Of a stretch of DNA of 64,000 nt, positions 38,984 through 46,454 are shown piece after piece. The position numbers and the translations under genes were made by a program. The notes under the pieces are model-generated. The model had not been told where the DNA came from, did not search any database, and saw only the letters and a program-made list of their open reading frames with translations. Position 1 is the first letter of the stretch; each line of letters opens with the position of its first letter. Where the stretch lies: contig JARLJH010000048.1 in NCBI GenBank assembly GCA_031291305.1, positions 1 through 64,000 on the forward strand, read 5' to 3'. The stretch comes from Rhodoferax sp. (GTDB lineage Bacteria; Pseudomonadota; Gammaproteobacteria; Burkholderiales; Burkholderiaceae_C).

Positions 38984-39027
38984 GTCTATCACCGACACGG
39001 GTAATCCGGTGCTACCCATTTGGGTAG
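38984..39027 (+). promoter_or_regulatory. Shared sulfur-promoter element, soeA/two-component copy
   Basis: GTCTATCACC-N5-GGGTAA-N17-GGGTAG. The right part also contains the perfect palindrome GCTACCCA-TT-TGGGTAGC (39011-39028). The element lies between the divergent soeA and sensor-kinase genes, about 75 and 90 nt from their starts. Matching elements occur before dsrA and before tusA. The TACCC half-sites resemble NarL/FixJ-family heptamers. Confidence 0.8.
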
Positions 39028-39115
39028 CGGCGATGTGCAGACATAGAGGCTTCGGGTTTTTACGCTTTATAAGTGTCCGGCAATGCATTAGCATGCAACG
39101 AATCCTTTGGCGCCC

Positions 39116-40342
39116 ATGAGATACGTTAAAACACCTGTTCCCGCTTCTATCCGCGCAGCACCGAAACAACAACACCCTTCTGGTGTTGTTGTTTCGGAAT
39201 TGACCGCAGAACTGGCTGGTGGGCGCGACGTGGAATTGTTGCTGGAGCAATTCCTGCTTCCCATCGTCGCGATGGTGGGTGCACAGGCTGGCGCTGTACG
39301 CGTGTTGACCGATGATGGCGCGCACATGCGCCTAGTGAGTCAACTGGGGTTGCCTGCAGATATGGCGGAATCTGAGCGTCTGGTTGAGACTGGCTGCGGC
39401 GTGTGTGGCTTGGCCGCGAGCAGCGATATGCTGGTTTGGATGGATGATTTTGGAAACTGCAGCCACCGTAACGGGCCGAATTATTTCGGCCTCCAGTGTC
39501 AGCGTGTACTGGCTATTTCGCTGGTTCACAATGGCGAGATACTTGGCATCTATAACTTGTTCTTTGAATCTGCTAGCCCCCTGAGCGCACAGCTCGAAAC
39601 CATGTTGCGCCTGATAGGTCAACTTCTGGGCCTGTCACTGTATAACGCTAGAGTTGAACGTGATCGGATGCGCCAGACGGTGATCAAAGAACGGCAGGAA
39701 ATGGTCAATGAAGTGCATGATGTGATTGCGCAAACATTGGCATACGTCAACATGCGCTTGCCACTGCTGAATGACGCGATGCTTGCACATGATGACCGCA
39801 AGTCCATCAAGTACTTTACCGACGTGAAAGATGCGGTCAGTGAGGTGCATCACAATTTGCGCGAGGTGATGACCTATTTTCGGGTGCAGATGGATCCTAT
39901 GGGGCTGTTGTGTGCGTTGGAGGGAATAGCGGAGGGTTTTTTTGATCGCACGGGGATTAAGCTTGAAATAAGAAATTCCGCTGGAAAGCTGGGACTGAAT
40001 GAGAAACAGGAGGTTCAGGTTTTTCACGTCGTTCAGGAGGCCTTGGCCAATACGGCCAAGCACTCCATGGGCAGGCATGCCACAGTCGCTATTGAACGAA
40101 CTGCGCATGGTCTTGAATTCGTGGTTGAAGATGATGGATTGGGCATGGTTGCGCCATCGGTTTCAACCATTGTGACGACGGCCAAGGGGATGACGGTGTC
40201 AACGCATTTTGGTCTAGAAATCATGAAGAGCCGAGCGCAGCGTCTTGGTGGAAGTGTGGATGTAAGCACGAATGAAGGTGGTGGTACCAAGGTTCGGCTG
40301 CTGCTGCCAGTCGATGCGTCGTATGCGGGGTCTTGCCCATGA
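39116..40342 (+). CDS. GAF-domain sensor histidine kinase, NarX/DegS type
   Basis: 408 aa cytoplasmic kinase without membrane helices. The GAF domain (about 45-185) has clustered cysteines at 94, 97, 115 and 128 (CGVC and others), a possible redox or Fe-S site. The HisKA_3 dimerisation helix has the phospho-acceptor His201 in NEVHDVIAQTL, followed by a HATPase domain (about 300-400: ALANTAKHS, DDGLGM, GGGTKVRL). The ATG is chosen over a TTG nine bases earlier. Its stop overlaps the start of the regulator gene. Divergent placement from soeA suggests that it senses sulfur or redox state; that is inference. Confidence 0.88.
   Translation: MRYVKTPVPASIRAAPKQQHPSGVVVSELTAELAGGRDVELLLEQFLLPIVAMVGAQAGAVRVLTDDGAHMRLVSQLGLPADMAESERLVETGCGVCGLAASSDMLVWMDDFGNCSHRNGPNYFGLQCQRVLAISLVHNGEILGIYNLFFESASPLSAQLETMLRLIGQLLGLSLYNARVERDRMRQTVIKERQEMVNEVHDVIAQTLAYVNMRLPLLNDAMLAHDDRKSIKYFTDVKDAVSEVHHNLREVMTYFRVQMDPMGLLCALEGIAEGFFDRTGIKLEIRNSAGKLGLNEKQEVQVFHVVQEALANTAKHSMGRHATVAIERTAHGLEFVVEDDGLGMVAPSVSTIVTTAKGMTVSTHFGLEIMKSRAQRLGGSVDVSTNEGGGTKVRLLLPVDASYAGSCP
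39161..39197. repeat. Perfect 16-bp inverted repeat inside the kinase coding start
   Basis: CCGAAACAACAACACC and GGTGTTGTTGTTTCGG are exact complements separated by CTTCT. It begins 45 nt inside the kinase gene and encodes APKQQHPSGVVVS. There is no T-run after it. A hairpin this strong near the start codon could limit translation. Confidence 0.85.
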
Positions 40343-41028
40343 CTGAAAATGTACGAGTGATGCTGGTGGATGATCATGCACTTTGCCGCAACGGACTGAC
40401 AGAGTTGCTGGTGGAACGAGGGGGCATGGACGTGGTTGGGGCGACGGGCAATCCTGATCAGGTGGCGTCCATGTTGCATGAGCTCCAACCCGATTTGGCG
40501 GTGCTGGATCTGCGTCTGGCAAGCACGGACGGACTGAGTTTGTTGCGGCATTTGCGATCACAAGGCTGTAACACCCCAGTTGTTATTCTGACCATGAGTG
40601 ACAGTGAGGCCGATTTGTCTGCAGCGCTTCGGGCTGGTGCTCGAGGCTATCTTCTGAAGGATATGCAGCCGGAGGAAATGATGGATGCCATTGGGCGTGC
40701 AGCCCGTGGCGAAATGGTAGTGGCCTCTGCCATGACACTCAAACTTGCACAAATGCTGCAGTCCGGCCCCAAAGTATCTGCCAGAGGAGATTTGGTGGCT
40801 TCATTGACTGACCGGGAACGTGAGGTGCTGAACCACGTCGCCCATGGACAAAGCAACAAAGTGATCGCCAAAGCGCTTGACATCAGCCACAACACAGTTA
40901 AGTTGCACGTTCATCACATCATGGACAAACTCAACTTGCGCTCTCGCGTGGAGGCAGCCGTTTTTGCGTTTGAATTGAGAAATGAAACCGACAGCGGCAA
41001 AGACGCGAATACAAAAAGCGGCGCTTGA
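40339..41028 (+). CDS. NarL/FixJ family response regulator
   Basis: 229 aa partner of the preceding kinase. The receiver domain (1-125) has acidic pocket Asp11/Asp12, phospho-acceptor Asp57 in LAVLDLRL and Lys in GYLLKDM. The LuxR-type helix-turn-helix (about 155-220) includes LTDREREVLNHVAHGQSNKV and HNTVKLHVHHIMDKL. The ATG overlaps the kinase stop (ATGA). NarL relatives bind TACC-rich heptamers, which matches the shared element found before soeA, dsrA and tusA, so this is the leading candidate regulator of the sulfur genes here. Confidence 0.92.
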   Translation: MTENVRVMLVDDHALCRNGLTELLVERGGMDVVGATGNPDQVASMLHELQPDLAVLDLRLASTDGLSLLRHLRSQGCNTPVVILTMSDSEADLSAALRAGARGYLLKDMQPEEMMDAIGRAARGEMVVASAMTLKLAQMLQSGPKVSARGDLVASLTDREREVLNHVAHGQSNKVIAKALDISHNTVKLHVHHIMDKLNLRSRVEAAVFAFELRNETDSGKDANTKSGA

Positions 41029-41029
41029 T

Positions 41030-41836
41030 TCAGACCACCGCCAATCGCGGTTCCTGGCATGCAGTTTGAGGATTGAACCAAGCCAATTCGTGGTGCAGGT
41101 TGACCACTTCGCCAACGATAGTCAGGCAGGGTGATTTCAATTTGGCATGGCTGACCCTTTCAGCGATGTCGGCCAGCGTTCCTGTGACAACTTTCTGGGT
41201 TGCAAGGCTGCCCTCTTGAACCACGGCGACTGGTCGTGTTGCAGGGGCACCGTGGAGCACCAGTTCTCGGCAGATTTCGGCCAGACCTCCCAGTCCCATG
41301 TAGATGACAACCGTCTGATTCGGGCGAACCATACAGGGCCAGTCCAGGTCTGCGGTGCCATTTTTCAGGTGACCCGTGACAAAGACACAGCTTTGAGCAT
41401 AGTCGCGGTGGGTCAATGGGATGCCTGAATAGCTGGAAACGCCAGATGCCGCCGTCACACCAGGGATGACTTCAAATGCAACACCGTGGGCAGCCAATGC
41501 CTGCAGCTCCTCACCGCCGCGCCCAAAAATAAATGGATCACCGCCTTTGAGCCGGACAACCTGCTTGCCTTCAGAGGCCAGTTTGATAAGCAAGGTATTG
41601 ATCTGCTCCTGCCTCATGGTGTGCTCATTACGTCGCTTGCCAGCGTAAATGCGTTCTGCAGAAGGTGGCACAAAGTCCATGATCTGGATTGGCACCAGGT
41701 TGTCATAGACCACAACGTCGGCCCGTTGCAGTAGCCGAACTGCACGCAATGTCAACAGTTCGGGATCACCTGGGCCAGCACCGACCAGAAATACGCGGCC
41801 AGCAGCTTGATAGGGTTGAGAGTCGGACGTTTTCAA
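41030..41836 (-). CDS. cobA: Uroporphyrinogen-III C-methyltransferase (SUMT)
   Basis: 268 aa enzyme that methylates uroporphyrinogen III to precorrin-2, the first step to sirohaem, the cofactor of DsrAB. Signatures: [42 protein letters not shown] and GIPLTHRD. I choose a TTG start because it has GGAG at a good distance and overlaps the dsrR stop by a few bases; an ATG 17 codons upstream is the alternative. No fused CysG domains, so precorrin-2 oxidation and ferrochelation must come from elsewhere. It is convergent with the response-regulator gene, with a 1-nt gap. Confidence 0.93.
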   Translation of the reverse strand: MKTSDSQPYQAAGRVFLVGAGPGDPELLTLRAVRLLQRADVVVYDNLVPIQIMDFVPPSAERIYAGKRRNEHTMRQEQINTLLIKLASEGKQVVRLKGGDPFIFGRGGEELQALAAHGVAFEVIPGVTAASGVSSYSGIPLTHRDYAQSCVFVTGHLKNGTADLDWPCMVRPNQTVVIYMGLGGLAEICRELVLHGAPATRPVAVVQEGSLATQKVVTGTLADIAERVSHAKLKSPCLTIVGEVVNLHHELAWFNPQTACQEPRLAVV

Positions 41837-42195
41837 TGGATGCTCCCTGATTGACTGCTGCAATTGCTGCAACCGCCACTGCCGCAATGACCGGCCGAGG
41901 TAGGCTCTGAGAGGCTCTCGTCAATAAAAATGAAATTGACTTGGCCGGGCTGCAACTCAACAAAATCCAGCGTCGTGTTGAGCAGAAGTTCCTGATGCTC
42001 AGCCCCAATGACAATGGCAACGCCATTCAAATCAAGCTTCAGATCCATCTCCCTGGGTTCGTCAAACCCCATGCCATATTGAATACTGCCATCCGTGTCG
42101 ATTTTGGCGGCTACGCGCAAAGCCAAGTGCTGCGCAGCGCTGGCATTGGCCGCTTGTTGAATCTGGCGCGTCGCTGCGTCGGTGAGGGTAAACAT
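41833..42195 (-). CDS. dsrR: DsrR, A-type scaffold-like protein
   Basis: 120 aa IscA-fold protein. The cysteine of A-type carriers in the first half is missing, as in A. vinosum DsrR, which does not bind Fe-S and affects dsr expression after transcription. The C-terminus carries a short Cys/Gly/Ser-rich tail ([11 protein letters not shown]) that could still bind metal. Its position after dsrN matches the canonical operon order dsrN-dsrR. Confidence 0.88.
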   Translation of the reverse strand: MFTLTDAATRQIQQAANASAAQHLALRVAAKIDTDGSIQYGMGFDEPREMDLKLDLNGVAIVIGAEHQELLLNTTLDFVELQPGQVNFIFIDESLSEPTSAGHCGSGGCSNCSSQSGSIH

Positions 42196-42214
42196 GTTTT
42201 GCTCCTTCTATGTA

Positions 42215-43960
42215 TCAATGCTCGCCTTTGGTTTTCCAAAGACCGGCGAGTCGATTGCCCTGTTTTTGTGGTCCACCAATCGGGAACAGCGCATGCAGTT
42301 GGTGATTGTTTCCGCGTTCTGTTCCCCATGCCGAGGCAAAGTGTTTAATCATCGTGCGCACTTGAGCCTGCACGCGGTGTTCGTCAAAATGATCGCGCAG
42401 AAAACGGATGACCTCCCAGTGAGAATCGGTCAGTTTAAGGTTTTCCTGGCGCGCCTGAGCTTGGGCAAACTCTTCGGACCAGTCGTTTAAATGGACTAAA
42501 TAGCCTTCCATGTCAGTCGCTATAGGGCGACCATTGACCTCAATACTTTGGGTCGGTGATGTCGAGTCTGCAAGGGCTGCGTCGCTGCTGGCTTTTTGGG
42601 ATCGAACGAAGCTCACAAATCCTTTTGCCCAGTCAGAGCCCGCGCCGCTACGCAAGTGGGCGTAGGACGCCAGCACATTGCGGTACACAATTCCGTCGTT
42701 TTGTCCGTCCACACCGTGCCCGCGTTGCACACGGTAGGCAAATTTCAGGTCTGCAGATATGTTCTCCAGGCTGGAATAGTGGAACTCATGGCCCCGAACC
42801 ACCTCTTCTCCAGACCCCGTTGACCAGGGCGCTTCGCCAGTCAGTTTCAGCTCCACATAGCCACGTCCCACCGGACGCGGGTGCATTTGAACGTCGGCGG
42901 GTAGTGCCCCCACCATCTCGCAAGCCTTGTCGTGCCACCGGATGCTGCGTGCCAGATACATCATTCCGCCACATTCTGCATAGACGGGCAGGTCATCTTC
43001 AATGGCGGCCCGAATGCTGGTGCGCATCGAGATGTTGGCCGCCAGCTCTGCCATGAATACCTCGGGAAAGCCTCCGCCGATGAACAGACCATCTACAGGA
43101 GGTAACTGTTGATCATGCAGCGTGTCAAACGGAACAATCTCGGCACCGGCTTGTTCCAGCACCTGCAAATCGTCAGAATAGTAGAAGCCAAAAGCTTTGT
43201 CACGAGCTACACCGATGCGGACTTTTTGAAGATCAGGTTGGACTGCTTCTGCCGATGTTGCTGGCAATGCCATGGGTGCGGCAGACGCTGCCACCTGCAA
43301 CAGTCGTGGCAAATCAACCTGTGCTGCAATGCGTTCACCGATGGCACAAACACGCTGTCTCGCGTCGTCCAACTCATGGTTGGGCATGAGCCCCAGGTGA
43401 CGCTCCTGCACCGCGAGCAATGGATCACAGCCTACGGCACCCAACACCTGAACATCGGTGTAGTGTTCAATGACTGCGCGCAGTTTGGATTCGTGGCGGG
43501 CACCACCCAGTTGATTCAAGACAACACCTGCAATTTTGATGCGCGGATCAAAGGCTTGGTAACCCAGAATCAAGGGCGCAATTCCGCGCGTCATGCCTCT
43601 TGCATCAAGCACCAGGATCACCGGCAAATCCAGCAAGTGGGCCAGAGCCGCATTGCTATTGCTGCCATCCAGCGCCAACCCATCGTAAAGGCCTTTATTA
43701 CCCTCAACGATGCTGATGTCTGAAGTCGCGGACGCACGGCCATAGCACGATTGAATTTGCTCGCCGCTCATCAAATAGGGGTCCAGATTGAAGCAGTCAC
43801 GCCCGCTGGCCTGCGACAGCCACATCGGATCAATGTAATCTGGTCCCTTCTTGAAAGGTTGAACCTTCAGACCCTGGCCCGTCAAAGCGGCGCACAAACC
43901 CAAGGTAATCGTCGTCTTGCCCGACGATTTATGTGCTGCAGAAATCAGAAGGCGTGACAT
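42215..43960 (-). CDS. dsrN: DsrN (cobyrinate a,c-diamide synthase-like) fused to a cysteine-less DsrC-like domain
   Basis: 581 aa, over 100 longer than a plain DsrN. Residues 1-~450 are a CbiA/CobB-type amidotransferase: P-loop SAAHKSSGKTTIT, then a glutamine-amidotransferase half (FIGGGFPEVF, YAECGGMMYLA with the nucleophile Cys). It is thought to amidate sirohaem for DsrAB. Residues 472-581 align end to end with DsrC/TusE (LTDSHWEVIRFLRDHF, then HALFPIGGPQKQGNRLAGL), but both DsrC cysteines are absent and the tail ends KTKGEH. It lies between dsrP and dsrR with short gaps. Confidence 0.92.
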   Translation of the reverse strand: MSRLLISAAHKSSGKTTITLGLCAALTGQGLKVQPFKKGPDYIDPMWLSQASGRDCFNLDPYLMSGEQIQSCYGRASATSDISIVEGNKGLYDGLALDGSNSNAALAHLLDLPVILVLDARGMTRGIAPLILGYQAFDPRIKIAGVVLNQLGGARHESKLRAVIEHYTDVQVLGAVGCDPLLAVQERHLGLMPNHELDDARQRVCAIGERIAAQVDLPRLLQVAASAAPMALPATSAEAVQPDLQKVRIGVARDKAFGFYYSDDLQVLEQAGAEIVPFDTLHDQQLPPVDGLFIGGGFPEVFMAELAANISMRTSIRAAIEDDLPVYAECGGMMYLARSIRWHDKACEMVGALPADVQMHPRPVGRGYVELKLTGEAPWSTGSGEEVVRGHEFHYSSLENISADLKFAYRVQRGHGVDGQNDGIVYRNVLASYAHLRSGAGSDWAKGFVSFVRSQKASSDAALADSTSPTQSIEVNGRPIATDMEGYLVHLNDWSEEFAQAQARQENLKLTDSHWEVIRFLRDHFDEHRVQAQVRTMIKHFASAWGTERGNNHQLHALFPIGGPQKQGNRLAGLWKTKGEH

Positions 43961-43971
43961 GTTAGGCCGAG

Positions 43972-45201
43972 TCAGGCGTGCGCTGCGCTTGTAAGCTTCT
44001 GATCTGTGACAACTTCAATGTCGTCGGCCAGATCGGCTGGTAAGAAGCCCAAGACTTTGAGGGACAACAGAACAATGATGCCCACGATGGCAACGCCACC
44101 CAATCCCAGGAGCCATTCCGGCATTGTTGGAGAGTAATTGTTGATCACTCCATCAAAGAAAGTGCTGCTGACTTGGCGCCCAGGGAAGATCACGAGCGGA
44201 AAGGCTTGTCCGCCAATGATGGTGACATACAACTGAGCAAAACCACCCGCTACCACCAAACCTGCGCACAGGACGATGCGCTTGCGCATTTGCCCAATTT
44301 GCGGATGCAACAGCAACACCAGCGGCAAAATGCCGCCCAACAACACGGGACCTAGCCAAAAAAGGTAGGTGTAGACGCTCCCGCTGAGCAAAATGAAGTG
44401 ATCAAACGCATGATGCCGAGTGAAATACAAGTTGGTCAGGTAATAAATCGTGACAAAGTAAAGCCCCGCGGAAATAAAGATGACCTGCAGGCGCGCGAAA
44501 CGGGCCATCATTGCATCGCCAATGGGGCGCGCACTTCCCAGACTGGCGGCCATCAATACGAGAAGAAATACAGCCAGTCCGTAACTGAATGAGAGTGCAA
44601 TGAAGAGTGGTGCCAGCAAGGCGGAGTCATACGCCTGACGCGCGACAAGAAACCCAAAGATGGATCCGGTCCCTGTTGTCAGAGCCATGCGCCAAATGAA
44701 CGCTACCAGTCCAGCCAGTGGCGTGAATTGATTCATACGGTGCTCCATCATGGTCCACAGGTAAACAATGACAAAGCCAGTGAACCCAGAGTAGAGAAAA
44801 ATATTCAAGGCGAATATCGACTTGAAGTTGTAGTAGGTCATGGCGACGATCAACCGGTCAGGCCGACCCAAGTCAAGCATCAATACGGTCAAGCCACCCA
44901 GCAAAAGTGAGATGGCCAGCATGCCCGAAAGAGGCGCCAACGGTTTGAATTCGGTTTTGCCAAAAACGGAAGCCATGGATGCCACGTTAAGTGCGCCAGA
45001 AGCCGCTACAACCAAAAAAACTGCAAAAACATGTGGCAGCCCCCAAACAATCTGGTTGTTCATGCCCGTCACAATGTGGCCACGGTGCTCCATGTACCAC
45101 GCAGCGCCCAGGCCAATCAAGGCGATCAGCGCAAAGCCACCGAGCAACATGTAGTAGCCCGGGCTACTGCCTTTGAGTTCACGCAGAGTAATTCTCTTCA
45201 T
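43972..45201 (-). CDS. dsrP: DsrP, NrfD-like membrane subunit
   Basis: 409 aa polytopic membrane protein with about ten helices, of the NrfD/PsrC superfamily. It is the quinone-interacting subunit of the DsrMKJOP complex, paired with DsrO and DsrJ on the periplasmic side. The ATG chosen has GGGGG 7 nt upstream; a GTG two codons earlier overlaps the dsrO stop. Helix-rich stretches such as YYMLLGGFALIALIGLGAAW are clear. Position and family are both diagnostic. Confidence 0.93.
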   Translation of the reverse strand: MKRITLRELKGSSPGYYMLLGGFALIALIGLGAAWYMEHRGHIVTGMNNQIVWGLPHVFAVFLVVAASGALNVASMASVFGKTEFKPLAPLSGMLAISLLLGGLTVLMLDLGRPDRLIVAMTYYNFKSIFALNIFLYSGFTGFVIVYLWTMMEHRMNQFTPLAGLVAFIWRMALTTGTGSIFGFLVARQAYDSALLAPLFIALSFSYGLAVFLLVLMAASLGSARPIGDAMMARFARLQVIFISAGLYFVTIYYLTNLYFTRHHAFDHFILLSGSVYTYLFWLGPVLLGGILPLVLLLHPQIGQMRKRIVLCAGLVVAGGFAQLYVTIIGGQAFPLVIFPGRQVSSTFFDGVINNYSPTMPEWLLGLGGVAIVGIIVLLSLKVLGFLPADLADDIEVVTDQKLTSAAHA

Positions 45202-45203
45202 GT

Positions 45204-45983
45204 TCACACCCCCAGGTAACGTACGCCAGTGTCGAGGTCCAGGTTTTCCCTCATTTGACGTGATGGATACAGTGCGACCCGTTTGGAGATTTCACTGCTG
45301 GGGTCGTTGAGATCACCAAAAACGATGGCTTCATGCCCAGCCTTGGCACACGCTGACACGCAGGCAGGTTGTTCTCCTCGATCTACTCTATGGACACACA
45401 GGGTGCATGCTTCGACGGTGCCCATACCTCTCGGTACATCAGGGTTCTGGTTGGTTTGGGGGGAGTGAACGAAAGATCGCGCTTTGTAAGGGCATGCCAT
45501 CATGCAATAGCGACAGCCGATGCAAATGTGTTTGTCCACCAGCACGATACCGTCTGCGCGTTTGAAAGAGGCGCCTGTTGGACAGACATCAACACATGGT
45601 GGTTCTGCGCAATGCTGGCACATCATTGGTAGGGACTGCGTCTCACCGCTACGAATTTGCTTGATTTCAATTTTTCGTATCCACTGCGAATCCGTTGGCA
45701 GCGTTCCACCCGAGAGTCCGTTTTCAGTGTTGCAGGCCGTGACGCAGTCGTTACAACCGGCAGTGCACTTGCCACTGTCGATCAGCATGCCCCAGCGCAC
45801 TTTGCTACTGGCGCCGGGACTTGGCGCACGGGGCTCTGACGCCGCTTGGGCGATTTCAATCAGCCGAACACCTGGCGCGATCAGAATACCTGCCAGACCA
45901 ACGGCTGCAACGCCAAGAAAACCCCTTCGACTGGCAACTGACGCGTCTGAGGGGCTTGTGTTCTTTGTGTCGTCAGATTTCAT
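45204..45983 (-). CDS. dsrO: DsrO, periplasmic Fe-S subunit
   Basis: 259 aa with a Tat signal (SRRGFLGVAAVGLAG), so it is exported folded. Four ferredoxin-type cysteine groups are visible: CTAGCNDCVTACN, CQHCAEPPCVDVCP, CIGCRYCMMACP and CTLCVHR...CVSACAKAGHE. It relays electrons between DsrJ and DsrP. Its ATG overlaps the dsrJ stop by 4 nt. Confidence 0.94.
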   Translation of the reverse strand: MKSDDTKNTSPSDASVASRRGFLGVAAVGLAGILIAPGVRLIEIAQAASEPRAPSPGASSKVRWGMLIDSGKCTAGCNDCVTACNTENGLSGGTLPTDSQWIRKIEIKQIRSGETQSLPMMCQHCAEPPCVDVCPTGASFKRADGIVLVDKHICIGCRYCMMACPYKARSFVHSPQTNQNPDVPRGMGTVEACTLCVHRVDRGEQPACVSACAKAGHEAIVFGDLNDPSSEISKRVALYPSRQMRENLDLDTGVRYLGV

Positions 45984-46450
45984 GGCTTGACCTGCGGGGG
46001 TGTCAACAACGCTTGTGACGAGATGTCGTGACCGGGTGATGGCCTGTGAGCCGGTTGACTGGCGTGGCACCCAAAACAATCCAGGGAAACCGCAGCGTAG
46101 TTGTGACAACTTTGGCAGAAATTGGTGTCGCTCGCGTTAACGCTATTGGTTGTCTGGCTGGCGTGACAGGCGATGCATTCCTTCAGACTGTATTTGCCGG
46201 TTCGTATGCCACCACGCAGGGTGTCACTGCGCTGGTGTTTCAGCAGCACCATATGGTTTCGCCGCATAAAGGCCGGATCTCCCACGCATTGGCCGCCTCG
46301 GGCGGCTTCAATCACCGGCATCGGGACACGTCCCGTATCGGTTGGTGTGGCAGGTACACCCGCACTGGCTGCCAGGCAGCTTGCTAAACACAGGGCTGCA
46401 CAGAACCGTTGCCGCAGGGCAGAGATAGAAAAAGCAGCGCTCTGTGACAT
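45980..46450 (-). CDS. dsrJ: DsrJ, triheme cytochrome c
   Basis: 156 aa periplasmic cytochrome with an N-terminal signal/anchor and three CxxCH haem sites: CIACH (92-96), CQSCH (112-116) and CFGCH (125-129). Cys55 in GGQC matches the cysteine that ligates one haem in A. vinosum DsrJ. It is thought to perform sulfur chemistry or electron transfer on the periplasmic face of DsrMKJOP. The start follows the dsrL stop closely, with GGGGGA 8 nt upstream. Confidence 0.93.
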   Translation of the reverse strand: MSQSAAFSISALRQRFCAALCLASCLAASAGVPATPTDTGRVPMPVIEAARGGQCVGDPAFMRRNHMVLLKHQRSDTLRGGIRTGKYSLKECIACHASQTTNSVNASDTNFCQSCHNYAAVSLDCFGCHASQPAHRPSPGHDISSQALLTPPQVKP

Positions 46451-46454
46451 CTGC

